From Oscillospiraceae bacterium (GTDB lineage Bacteria; Bacillota; Clostridia; Oscillospirales; Oscillospiraceae): a stretch of DNA of 64,000 nucleotides. Each line of letters starts with the position of its first letter. The stretch's first letter is position 1. The position numbers were made by a program, and so were the translations under genes. Location: contig JAFQFP010000032.1 of NCBI GenBank assembly GCA_017398625.1, positions 1-64,000 on the forward strand. The letters are read 5' to 3'. The notes below the pieces were generated by a model, which worked only from the letters and a program-made list of their open reading frames with translations, made no database searches and was not told where the DNA came from. Below are positions 54,032 through 62,561 of the stretch, one piece after another.

Positions 54032-54105
54032 TACGGATCCTTGATAAAATGGCATAAGCTCGTTCTGTAAAAATCCCGTATAATCATGAAAGTTGGTATT
54101 TTGCC

Positions 54106-55506
54106 ATGAAACAGAGAAATATCCTCATTGCGGTGATCTGCGTGCTGGTTCTGATCCTCGCTGCCATCGTTGCCGCGGCTGTGCTGCTGCCTCGGAATTC
54201 CCTACCGGCGGTCACCGAGCCTACCGGCCAGACCGCCGGAGAAACCACAGCACCCTCCGGGGAAACCACCGCTTCTGAAGAAACAACCGCTCCTGTGGAG
54301 ACTACTGTCCCCATGGAGACCACCGCCGCCACCGAAGCGCCCACCCAGCCCCAAGAAGCTACATACACCCTGACCTTTGTGGGTGACTGCACGCTGGCAA
54401 ACCGGGCAGGCAGAACCGGCAAAGACACCTTTATCGGCACCGTAGGCGACAACTACAGCTATCCCTTTGCCGATGTGCAGACCTACTTTGCCAACGACGA
54501 CTGCACCTTTATCAATCTGGAAAACGCGCTGACCGACCGGGGCACCGCCGGCAACAAGACCTTTGTGTTCCGGGGACCTCCGGCATATACCAACATTCTG
54601 ACACAGGGCAGCGTGGAATTTGCCAACCTTGCCAACAATCACGCCATGGACTACGGCAAGGAAGGCTTTGAAGATACCGTGAACGCGTTAAAAAACGCGG
54701 GTATCTACTATGGCGGCTTTGACGAATCCGTTCTCTTTACCACCGAATCCGGGCTGACCATCGGCGTATACACCGCGGTGGAGCCGAAAAACATGGGTGT
54801 CATGCAAAACGCCTTGAAGGCGCTGCGCAAGCAGGGCGCGGAGGTGGTCATCGGCTGCTTCCACTGGGGCGGCGAATACTACTACTACCCCACCGCCAAC
54901 CAGAAAAAGATGGCACACGCCGCCATTGAAGCCGGCGCTGACATCGTTTACGGTCACCACTCCCATGTACTCCAGCCCATCGAGCACTACGGCGACGGCG
55001 TGATCTTCTACAGCCTTGGTAATTTCTCCTTCGGCGGCAATCCCGACCCCGGCGACAAGGACACCGCCATTTTGCAGCAGCAGATCCTTCGCAGCGCCGA
55101 CGGAAAGATCTCCCTTGGAGAGCTGAGCATCATCCCCTGCCATGTCACAGGAACCATCCATGTAGGCAACGACTATCAGCCTGTTCCCATGGCGCCGGAT
55201 CACCCCGGCTGCAGCCGGGTAAGCCAGAAGCTGAAGGGTACTTGGCCCATCGACCGTCTGGAGACCAGCTACCGGGACGATCTTGCCACTGAGCCCAGCA
55301 CGGAGCCCACCACAGAGCCCACCGTGCCTGTGGACACGCCCACCGAGCCTACCACCGCTCCCACTGAGCCTGCGCAGCCCACAGAACCCCCTGCTCCTAC
55401 CGACCCTCCCGCACCTACCGAACCCCCTGCACCCACCGAACCGCCTCAGCCCCAGCCTCCGGCAGCCCCGGAACCGGACTCCGGCGGTGGGGAAACCACC
55501 CCTTAA
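54106..55506 (+). CDS. CapA-like metallophosphatase-fold protein, membrane anchored, with Pro/Thr tail
   Basis: 466 residues. N-terminal anchor (about 6-28), a Thr/Glu linker (about 35-83), the CapA domain (about 85-370) with TFVGDCTLANR, NLENALTD, LANNHAMDYG, HWGGEYYYYP, GHHSHVLQPIE and FYSLGNFSFGG, and a tail of about 75 residues made of TEP/PPAPTEP-type repeats. CapA relatives take part in poly-gamma-glutamate capsule synthesis; many homologs are uncharacterised. The active-site Asp/His set is complete. TATAAT at 54079-54084 is the probable -10. The start region has no obvious GGAGG. Confidence 0.9.
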   Translation: MKQRNILIAVICVLVLILAAIVAAAVLLPRNSLPAVTEPTGQTAGETTAPSGETTASEETTAPVETTVPMETTAATEAPTQPQEATYTLTFVGDCTLANRAGRTGKDTFIGTVGDNYSYPFADVQTYFANDDCTFINLENALTDRGTAGNKTFVFRGPPAYTNILTQGSVEFANLANNHAMDYGKEGFEDTVNALKNAGIYYGGFDESVLFTTESGLTIGVYTAVEPKNMGVMQNALKALRKQGAEVVIGCFHWGGEYYYYPTANQKKMAHAAIEAGADIVYGHHSHVLQPIEHYGDGVIFYSLGNFSFGGNPDPGDKDTAILQQQILRSADGKISLGELSIIPCHVTGTIHVGNDYQPVPMAPDHPGCSRVSQKLKGTWPIDRLETSYRDDLATEPSTEPTTEPTVPVDTPTEPTTAPTEPAQPTEPPAPTDPPAPTEPPAPTEPPQPQPPAAPEPDSGGGETTP

Positions 55507-55537
55507 CAGCAAAAAACCGGATTTTTCAAAATAATTG

Positions 55538-55566
55538 TTGACCTAACTGGTTTTTTCGGTTATAAT
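55538..55566 (+). promoter_or_regulatory. Promoter of the rpmH operon
   Basis: TTGACC, 17 bases, TATAAT: near-consensus, as expected for a ribosomal protein gene; 95 bases before rpmH. Confidence 0.85.
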
Positions 55567-55661
55567 GCTCTAGCATGACCTTTTATGGTCATATTACTAT
55601 GTCCCGCTGCGGCCAGAAATGGCTGTCGAGCATATTGAATTTGACAGGAGGTGTACCCAGA

Positions 55662-55796
55662 ATGAAGCGTACCTATCAGCCCAGCCGCCGTCACAGATCC
55701 AAGGTTCACGGTTTCCGGAAGAGAATGGCTACTTCCAACGGCCGCAAGGTGCTTGCCCGCCGCCGTGCCAAGGGCCGCAAGGTCCTGTCTGCTTGA
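55662..55796 (+). CDS. rpmH: Ribosomal protein L34
   Basis: 44 residues starting [20 protein letters not shown], the universal L34 sequence, length exact. Preceded by AGGAGGTGTACCCAGA. First gene of the rpmH-rnpA-yidD-yidC-jag block; dnaA, which normally lies just upstream, is absent here and CapA-like gene takes its place. Confidence 0.98.
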   Translation: MKRTYQPSRRHRSKVHGFRKRMATSNGRKVLARRRAKGRKVLSA

Positions 55797-55856
55797 GTGT
55801 AAGCGATCCGTGGAAAACCACAGTTTATAATCGCTCATAGCGAAACGGGAGTCCAT

Positions 55857-55892
55857 GCGGGGCGAATGGCAATTCGCCCCGCTCCCTTTTTT
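55857..55892 (+). terminator. Terminator or attenuator between rpmH and rnpA
   Basis: Perfect 11-bp stem GCGGGGCGAAT/ATTCGCCCCGC with GGCA loop, then TCCCTTTTTTA. Reduces transcription from the strong rpmH promoter into rnpA. Confidence 0.88.
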
Positions 55893-55994
55893 ATTGGGAC
55901 CAGCCTTGTAAAATGTCTTTCCGCCCTCCGGCGGAGCTTTCCCTTTCTTTGGAGCGCATCCTTTTGAAGTTGTTCGCGTTGCAGGAGACTCTGT

Positions 55995-56351
55995 ATGAAA
56001 TTTTCCAGTAGCTTGAAGCTGAATCATATCTTTCGGCGGCTTTATGCCTCCAACGGACAGGCAAACGGCTTTTTGGTGCTTTATGCCCGGAAAAACCGCA
56101 CCGGCACCAACCGGGTGGGCTTTACCGTAGGCAAAAAGCTGGGTCACGCCGTGGTCCGCAACCGGGTACGCCGCCGTCTGCGGGAGGTCTACCGGCTCAA
56201 TGAGAGCCGCTTTCTGCCGGGGTATGATATCGTGGTGGTGGCACGCAGCCGCTGTGTAACCGCCTCCTTTTCTCAGCTTTCCCGAAGCTTTTTGTCTCTT
56301 GCGGATAAGGCAGGTATTTTACTGCCGGAGCAGGAATCGGTGACGCCATGA
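55995..56351 (+). CDS. rnpA: Ribonuclease P protein component
   Basis: 118 residues. RNase P protein hallmarks: [20 protein letters not shown] and the [13 protein letters not shown] helix, then VVVARSRC. It helps the RNA subunit to process tRNA 5' ends. GGAGACTCTGT precedes the ATG. Overlaps yidD by four bases. Confidence 0.97.
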   Translation: MKFSSSLKLNHIFRRLYASNGQANGFLVLYARKNRTGTNRVGFTVGKKLGHAVVRNRVRRRLREVYRLNESRFLPGYDIVVVARSRCVTASFSQLSRSFLSLADKAGILLPEQESVTP

Positions 56352-56560
56352 AAAAGCTGATGCTTGCGCTGATCCGCTTCTACCAAAAGGGCATCTCTCC
56401 CAATACTCCCCCAAGCTGTCGTTTCCACCCCACCTGCTCGCACTACGCCTACGAAGCCATCAACAAATACGGGGCATTGAAGGGCGGCTGGCTGGCGCTG
56501 CGCCGGCTGCTGCGCTGTAACCCTTTCTACAAGGGTGACTACTACGACCCCGTGCCTTAG
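56348..56560 (+). CDS. yidD: Membrane protein insertion efficiency factor
   Basis: 70 residues, with [20 protein letters not shown] and [15 protein letters not shown], the invariant YidD core. Starts in the rnpA stop (ATGA). Works with YidC, encoded next. Confidence 0.96.
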   Translation: MKKLMLALIRFYQKGISPNTPPSCRFHPTCSHYAYEAINKYGALKGGWLALRRLLRCNPFYKGDYYDPVP

Positions 56561-56587
56561 ATCCATTACCACTCAGGAGGAAAGTAA

Positions 56588-57820
56588 ATGGCTAAAATCA
56601 TTACCATTCCCTTTGGCTATCTGCTGGACTGGCTGTATCAGTTCACCACCAACTACGGTGTTGCCCTGATCCTGTTTGCCATTATCGTCCGCATCGTGCT
56701 GCTGCCCATCAACGCAAAGTCCAGAAAGAGCATGATGAAGATGTCCCGGCTGCAGCCTCGGATCCAAGAGATCCAGCGCAAGTACGCCAACGACCAGCAG
56801 AAGCAGAACGAAGCCATTCAGAAGCTGCAGCAGGAGGAAGGCGCCTCCATGGGCTGCGGCGGCTGTTTGTGGAGCCTTGTTCCCCTGCTGATCCTGCTGC
56901 CCCTGTACCAGGTCATCCGTCAGCCTCTGGTGTATATGCTCCACGAAACGCTGGAGACCGCCACCTCGGTTATTGACGCGATGAAGGCAGCAGATCCCAG
57001 CATTTTTACCAACAACAATTATTATGACCAGTTGGTCGCCGTGCGGCACATGCCGGACTTTGTGGATGTGGTTCGCAACGCCGGTATTACCCTCCGGGAT
57101 GCCACCCTGCAGGGCATCAACTTTGACTTCCTTGGCATCGATCTGGGTCAGATCCCCACTTTCAATATCTTCGGTGATCAGTGGAAGTGGGATTGGAACA
57201 GCATCGGCGGGTTCCTGATCCCCGTGATGTCCGCAGGCAGTCAGGTGCTGTCCATGTTTATCTCCCAAAAGACCAACAATTCCGTCATCACCGACGAAAA
57301 GGGTCTTGAGGACAAGGAGACCGCCAAAAAGTCCACCTCCGCCCAGCAGGGCAAGATGATGATGTGGCTGATGCCGCTGATGTCTCTGTGGATCGGCTTT
57401 ACCGTTCCCGCAGCTCTGTCTCTGTACTGGCTCATCGGCGGTGTGGCATCCATGATCGAAAATGTGATCCTCACCAAGCACTACCGCAAGGTCTATGATG
57501 CCGAGGATGCTGTCCGTCTGCAGCGTGCGCTGGAGGCAGACCGTCTGGAAGCCGAGAAGGAGCGCATCCGCGCTGAGCGCCGTGCAGCCAACCCCGATGG
57601 CATCACCGAAAACACCAGCAAGAAGAAGCTGCAGCAGAAGCAGCGTGACCAGCAGCAGGCAGCCAAGGAGGCAGCCGCTAAGGAATACGCCGTCAAGAAG
57701 GGTCTCGCCATCGAAGAGGATGAGGAAGATACCGTCCTGTCCGGCATCCCCAGCCGTCCCTATTGCAAGGGCCGCGCTTACGATCCCAACCGCTACAGCA
57801 ACCACAATACGGAGGAATAA
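56588..57820 (+). CDS. yidC: Membrane protein insertase YidC/OxaA
   Basis: 410 residues. About five helices: the first at about 20-40 with the conserved groove Arg in ALILFAIIVRIVLLPINAKS, followed by the cytoplasmic hairpin (MMKMSRLQPRIQEIQRKYAN). The tail (about 290-410) is a long charged Lys/Glu/Gln region, as in Gram-positive YidC1/2 binding ribosomes. Larger than the 255-residue B. subtilis SpoIIIJ because of a roughly 100-residue extracellular insertion (about 120-205) and this tail. No lipobox. AGGAGGAAAGTAA precedes the ATG. Confidence 0.95.
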   Translation: MAKIITIPFGYLLDWLYQFTTNYGVALILFAIIVRIVLLPINAKSRKSMMKMSRLQPRIQEIQRKYANDQQKQNEAIQKLQQEEGASMGCGGCLWSLVPLLILLPLYQVIRQPLVYMLHETLETATSVIDAMKAADPSIFTNNNYYDQLVAVRHMPDFVDVVRNAGITLRDATLQGINFDFLGIDLGQIPTFNIFGDQWKWDWNSIGGFLIPVMSAGSQVLSMFISQKTNNSVITDEKGLEDKETAKKSTSAQQGKMMMWLMPLMSLWIGFTVPAALSLYWLIGGVASMIENVILTKHYRKVYDAEDAVRLQRALEADRLEAEKERIRAERRAANPDGITENTSKKKLQQKQRDQQQAAKEAAAKEYAVKKGLAIEEDEEDTVLSGIPSRPYCKGRAYDPNRYSNHNTEE

Positions 57821-57823
57821 TCA

Positions 57824-58708
57824 ATGGAAAAGACCATCGTAACCACTGGCAAGACCATTGACCTTGCCATTGAGTCTGCGCTGAACCAGCTTGGTCTGGA
57901 CCGGGACAGTGTATCTGTTGAGGTGCTGGCACAGGCAAAGCCCGGTTTTCTGGGCTTCGGCGCTACCCCTGCCAAGGTACAGGTGACCTACGAAGCTCCG
58001 GATCCCGTGCCGGAAGCTCCCAAGGTAGCCCTGTCCTCTGCTTCCCGTTCCAAGCCCAAGGCTGCCAAGAAGCCTGAAGCGAAGCCCGAAGCCCCCAAGC
58101 AGGCGTCTCCCAAAGCAGAGGTGAAGCAGGAGGCTCCCAAGGCAGAGCCTGTTAAGGAATCCAAGCCCAAGGAGAACAAGCCCCGCCAAAACAAGACCGA
58201 GCGCAAGAGCGAGCCTGTAAAGGCTGCTCCCAAGGAATACACCCCCGCGGAAAGCGGCTCCGTTGAGGAGAAGATCGAGGTGTTTCTGAAGGGTCTGCTG
58301 GAGCACATGGGCTCTCAGGCAGTGCCCCATGCATGGAAGGCTGAGGAGAACACCTATAAGGTAGATCTGGTAGGTGAGGATCTAGGCTTCCTCATCGGCC
58401 GCCGTGGCGACACACTGGATGCCATCCAGCATCTGTGCAACTACTCTATCAACCGGGATATCGACGGTCATGTCCGCATCAATGTGGACGCCGAGTGCTA
58501 CCGTGAAAAGCGGGAGGACAGTCTCCGCCGCTACGCCCGCAAGAAGGCACAGCAGGTGCTGAAGGCCCGCCGCCGCACCACTCTGGAGCCCATGAACGCC
58601 TACGAGCGCCATGTGATCCACGCCGCCCTGCAGGAGATGGAGAACATCACCACCTACTCCACCGGCACCGAACCCAACCGCCGCGTGGTCATTGAGTACG
58701 TAAGATAA
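57824..58708 (+). CDS. jag: Jag/KhpB RNA-binding protein
   Basis: 294 residues. Jag-N domain (about 1-52, GFLGFGATPAKVQV), a Lys/Pro/Glu-rich linker of about 90 residues, KH domain with GFLIGRRGDTLDAIQHL, and R3H domain with Arg/His in MNAYERHVIHAALQ. Partner of KhpA in RNA binding and cell-size control. Three bases after yidC, last gene of the block. Confidence 0.96.
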   Translation: MEKTIVTTGKTIDLAIESALNQLGLDRDSVSVEVLAQAKPGFLGFGATPAKVQVTYEAPDPVPEAPKVALSSASRSKPKAAKKPEAKPEAPKQASPKAEVKQEAPKAEPVKESKPKENKPRQNKTERKSEPVKAAPKEYTPAESGSVEEKIEVFLKGLLEHMGSQAVPHAWKAEENTYKVDLVGEDLGFLIGRRGDTLDAIQHLCNYSINRDIDGHVRINVDAECYREKREDSLRRYARKKAQQVLKARRRTTLEPMNAYERHVIHAALQEMENITTYSTGTEPNRRVVIEYVR

Positions 58709-58712
58709 GCCT

Positions 58713-58753
58713 AAAGGGAGCCATTTCACCGAATGGCTCCCTTTCTTTTTTCT
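58713..58753 (+). terminator. Terminator of the rpmH-jag operon
   Basis: AAAGGGAGCCATT/AATGGCTCCCTTT stem with TCACCG loop, then CTTTTTTCTTTTT. Confidence 0.9.
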
Positions 58754-58837
58754 TTTTCTTCCACTTCATATTCCATTTTTCTGCTGTGTGTGGTATACTT
58801 AATAGAATATTTGATTTTTAAGTAAAGGAGGGTCAAG

Positions 58838-60619
58838 ATGATATTCGGCAAGCATATCAACCGCTATTATCTGCGGTATCTGCCGCTGCTTCTGCTGGGT
58901 CTTGCGGCGCTGATCGCCGTGGACTATCTGCAGCTCATCGTGCCCAATCTGTATGCCACGGTCATCAACGGTCTCAACGACGGCTATGTAACCGTGGACG
59001 GCAGCGCTCTGCCTTTTGACATGGCGTTTTTGCTGCAGCGGGTCTGTATGCCCATGGTAGGCATCATCCTTTCCATGGTCTTTGGCAGATTTTTGTGGCG
59101 TGTGTGCTTCTTCGGCGCCGCCATCCGTGTGGAGGGTGACCTGCGGGAGCGTATGTTTGACCATGCTAAGGATCTTTCCCGGCAGTACTATCAGATCAAC
59201 AAGGTGGGCAGCCTGATGAGCCTGTTTACCAACGATCTGGATACCGTGCAGGAATGCTACGGCTGGGGTATCATGATGTTCTGCGACGCCCTGTTTCTGG
59301 GCATCCTCGCCGTGATCAAGATGTGGGGCATGGATCCGCTGCTGACTCTGCTCTCTCTGATCCCCATGGCACTGCTGCTGGCTTCCGCCACGGTGGTAGG
59401 CCAGTACATGATGAAAAAGTGGGACATCCGGCAGGAGGCCTTCTCCCGTCTGTCGGACTTCTCTCAAGAGAGCTTCTCCGGCATCGCCGTGATCAAAGCG
59501 TTCGTCAAGGAAGCCAAGGAGCTTCTCGCCTTTGAAAAGCTGAACCGGGAAAACGAGACCGCCAACATCGACCACACCAAGGCATCGGTGCTGCTGCGGA
59601 TCTTGGTGACCCTGTTTGTGGAAAGTGTTATTTGCATCATCCTTGGCTACGGCGGATTTCTGGTCTATAAGGGCAGCTTCAACGCCGGACAGCTTGTGGA
59701 ATTCATCGGCTATTTCAACGCCATCATCTGGCCCATCATGGCAGTATCCGAGCTCATCGACATGACCTCACGGGGCAAGGCATCTCTGAACCGCATTGGC
59801 GAGCTTTTGGAAGCAAAGCAGGATGTGGTTGACCGCCCCGGTGTGGCAGAGCTGGAAGCTGTTCGGGGCGATATCGAGTTCCGGGATCTGACCTTCCGCT
59901 ACCCCGACGGGGAATTTGACGCACTGAAGAATGTGTCCTTTACCATCCGCGCCGGAGAAAGTGTGGGTCTGGTGGGCAGAACAGGTGCCGGCAAGACCAC
60001 CCTTGTGGATCTGCTGCTGCGCACCTACAATGTGCCCGACGGCACCGTATTTATCGATGGGCAGGATGTGAATACCGTTTCCATCCGCTCGGTTCGGGAG
60101 AGCTGTGCCTATGTGCCGCAGGATAACTTCCTGTTTTCCGACACCATCACAAACAACATTGCCTTTGGTACAGACAGCGCTTCCCCCGCGGCGGTCAGCG
60201 CCGCAGCAATGCTTGCCGATGTGGACAGCAACATCCGCCAGTTCCAGCACGGCTACGATACGGTGCTGGGCGAGCGGGGCGTCACCGTCTCCGGCGGTCA
60301 GAAGCAGCGGATCTCCATCGCCCGGGCGCTGATGAAGGATGCCCCTATTCTGATCCTCGACGACAGCGTATCCGCCGTGGATACCAAGACTGAGCGCACC
60401 ATTCTGCAAAATCTCCGCGATACCCGCAGCGGAAAGACCACCATCCTCATCGCCCACCGGATCTCCACCATCGAGCAGATGGATAAGGTGCTGTTTATCG
60501 ACGACGGCACCGTAGAGGGCTTCGGCACCCATGGGGAGCTGTACAGCCGCAGCACCGCCTACCGAAAAATGGTAGATCTGCAGCGGCTGGAAGAGGAAGG
60601 AGGTGCCCAAAATGGCTGA
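58838..60619 (+). CDS. ABC exporter half-transporter, degenerate-site subunit (YheI/MdlA-like)
   Basis: 593 residues: six helices (about 15-310), then the ATPase domain with Walker A GRTGAGKTT, Q-loop VPQDNFLF, signature VSGGQKQRI and Walker B LILDDSVSAVD. The catalytic Glu after Walker B is Asp here, as in the degenerate subunit of heterodimeric exporters such as BmrCD, TmrAB and TM287/288. Overlaps the partner gene by eight bases. AAAGGAGGGTCAAG precedes the ATG; TATACT at 58794 is the likely -10. Substrate unknown (drug, lipid or peptide). Confidence 0.94.
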   Translation: MIFGKHINRYYLRYLPLLLLGLAALIAVDYLQLIVPNLYATVINGLNDGYVTVDGSALPFDMAFLLQRVCMPMVGIILSMVFGRFLWRVCFFGAAIRVEGDLRERMFDHAKDLSRQYYQINKVGSLMSLFTNDLDTVQECYGWGIMMFCDALFLGILAVIKMWGMDPLLTLLSLIPMALLLASATVVGQYMMKKWDIRQEAFSRLSDFSQESFSGIAVIKAFVKEAKELLAFEKLNRENETANIDHTKASVLLRILVTLFVESVICIILGYGGFLVYKGSFNAGQLVEFIGYFNAIIWPIMAVSELIDMTSRGKASLNRIGELLEAKQDVVDRPGVAELEAVRGDIEFRDLTFRYPDGEFDALKNVSFTIRAGESVGLVGRTGAGKTTLVDLLLRTYNVPDGTVFIDGQDVNTVSIRSVRESCAYVPQDNFLFSDTITNNIAFGTDSASPAAVSAAAMLADVDSNIRQFQHGYDTVLGERGVTVSGGQKQRISIARALMKDAPILILDDSVSAVDTKTERTILQNLRDTRSGKTTILIAHRISTIEQMDKVLFIDDGTVEGFGTHGELYSRSTAYRKMVDLQRLEEEGGAQNG

Positions 60620-62498
60620 GTATTTGCCTGTTCTCATCGTGGGCGCCATCATCGGAGCCTTTGCGCTGGTGTTCTTCCTTGCCTCTCTGGCGCTGAAAAA
60701 GCAGAAAAACGCCGACGGCTATACCCGCCATATGTCCGACGGCGAGATCGTCAAGCGGCTGCTGCACTACGCTAAGCCCTACTGGAAGGACTTTGTGCTG
60801 GTGTTTTTCATCATGGCGGTCTCCATCGTCTATGATCTGGTCTCTCCTCTCATCGTCGGTCATGTGGAAAAGACCGTCTCCGGAGACTTTGAGCTGAATT
60901 ACCTGCTGAAGATCGTTGCCGTTTACGCAGGAATTCTGATCGTTAGCATGCTCTGCACCTATTTCCAAGCAATGATCCTACAAAAGACCGGTCAGAAGAT
61001 CCTGTCTCAGATCCGCATGGATGTGTTCACTCACATCGAAAAGCTGTCCCATGAGCAGCTCAACAACATCCCCGTAGGCAAGCTGGTGACCCGTGTCACC
61101 AACGACCCCAATTCCATCAGCTATATGTTCACCAACATTCTGGTAACCCTGCTGAAAAACAGCATGGTGGTGGTAGGCGTTCTGGGTGCTATGCTGCTAC
61201 TGAACTACGCGCTGACGCTGATGGTGCTGTGCTTCGTGCCCTTTGTGGTGCTGTTTACGGTGATCTTTCGGAAATTCTCCCGGAAAGCCCACCGGGATGT
61301 CACCGATGCCACCACAGATATCAACACCTACCTCTCTGAAAACCTCTCCGGCATCAAGATCACCCAGATCTTCAACCGGGAAGCCCAAAAAATGGAGGAT
61401 TTCCGCCGCCGCAGCCGGGAGCTGGAAAAGGCAAAGCGGAACCGGATGTTTGTATTCGGCATCTTCCGTCCCATGGTGTATATGCTCAATATTAGCTGCG
61501 TTATGTGCCTGTTCTACTTCGGCAGCAAGGGATATATCCAAGATACCCCCTTCCTCGGACAGGTGATCACCGCGGACATCGTGGTCGCTTTCTATATGTA
61601 TATCTCCAAGTTCTTTAACCCCATCCAGAATCTGGCAGAGCAGTTTGATATGCTGCAAAAGTCCTTTGCTTCCTCGGAAAAGATCTTCGGGATCTTGGAT
61701 ATGGTTCCGGAGGTGGTGGATGAGCCCGACGCCATGGAGCTGGAGCAGATCCGGGGCGAGATCGAATTTAGGGATGTCTGGTTCGCCTATAACCCCGGCG
61801 AATGGGTGCTCAAGGGCGTTTCCTTCAAGGTAGAGCCCCGGCAGACGGTGGCGTTTGTGGGCTCCACAGGCTCCGGTAAGACCACCATCCTCAGCCTGAT
61901 CTGCCGAAACTACGATATCCAGAAGGGTCAGATTCTCATTGACGGCATCGACATCCGCAGGATCAAGATATCCTCTCTGCGCCGCCACTTCGGACAGATG
62001 CTGCAGGATGTGTTCCTGTTCTCCGGCACCATCCGCAGCAACATCGTGCTGCGCAAGGAGGATATCTCCGACGAGGACATCTGGCGCGCCTGCCGCTATG
62101 TCAACGCCGACAGCTTCATCACCAAGCTGGAGGACGGCTTGGATGAGGTGGTGCGGGAGCGGGGCAACAACTTCTCTGCAGGTCAGCGGCAGCTTCTCAG
62201 CTTTGCCAGAACCGTTCTGCACAAGCCCTCGGTGATGATCCTAGACGAAGCCACCGCCAACATCGACACAGAAACGGAAATGCTGATCCAAGATTCTCTG
62301 GAGAAGATGAAAAATATCGGCACCATGCTGATCGTTGCCCACCGTCTGAGCACCATCCAGCATGCAGATAACATCATTCTTCTGTCCCACGGACAGATCA
62401 TCGAGCAGGGCAACCATCAAGCGCTGCTGGCGCAAAAGGGCCGCTACTACCGGCTCTACACCCTGCAATACAGCAAGCAGCAGCTTCTGCAAAACTAA
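60612..62498 (+). CDS. ABC exporter half-transporter, catalytic subunit (YheH/MdlB-like)
   Basis: 628 residues, with an extra N-terminal helix (about 4-28) before the usual six. Walker A GSTGSGKTT, Q-loop MLQDVFLFSG, signature FSAGQRQLLSFA (SAGQ instead of SGGQ) and Walker B MILDEATANID with intact Glu. The altered signature matches the degenerate Walker B of the partner at 58838-60619, so only one ATP site of the heterodimer should hydrolyse well. ATG at 60612 follows GGAGGTGCCCAAA. Confidence 0.94.
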   Translation: MAEYLPVLIVGAIIGAFALVFFLASLALKKQKNADGYTRHMSDGEIVKRLLHYAKPYWKDFVLVFFIMAVSIVYDLVSPLIVGHVEKTVSGDFELNYLLKIVAVYAGILIVSMLCTYFQAMILQKTGQKILSQIRMDVFTHIEKLSHEQLNNIPVGKLVTRVTNDPNSISYMFTNILVTLLKNSMVVVGVLGAMLLLNYALTLMVLCFVPFVVLFTVIFRKFSRKAHRDVTDATTDINTYLSENLSGIKITQIFNREAQKMEDFRRRSRELEKAKRNRMFVFGIFRPMVYMLNISCVMCLFYFGSKGYIQDTPFLGQVITADIVVAFYMYISKFFNPIQNLAEQFDMLQKSFASSEKIFGILDMVPEVVDEPDAMELEQIRGEIEFRDVWFAYNPGEWVLKGVSFKVEPRQTVAFVGSTGSGKTTILSLICRNYDIQKGQILIDGIDIRRIKISSLRRHFGQMLQDVFLFSGTIRSNIVLRKEDISDEDIWRACRYVNADSFITKLEDGLDEVVRERGNNFSAGQRQLLSFARTVLHKPSVMILDEATANIDTETEMLIQDSLEKMKNIGTMLIVAHRLSTIQHADNIILLSHGQIIEQGNHQALLAQKGRYYRLYTLQYSKQQLLQN

Positions 62499-62518
62499 AG
62501 AATGACATCTCAACAAAA

Positions 62519-62558
62519 AAAGAGAAGGTTCGCCATTGACGAGCCTTCTCTTTCTTTT
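62519..62558. terminator. Bidirectional terminator between the exporter and the second capA-like gene
   Basis: AAGAGAAGG/CCTTCTCTT stem with a 15-base loop, flanked by A-rich and T-rich tracts on the two sides. Confidence 0.8.
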
Positions 62559-62561
62559 GCT

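Noticed and set aside
55265..55505. Short direct repeats that might suggest a CRISPR or minisatellite
   Set aside because: They encode the in-frame PPAPTEP tail of the CapA-like protein; no spacers, no cas genes.
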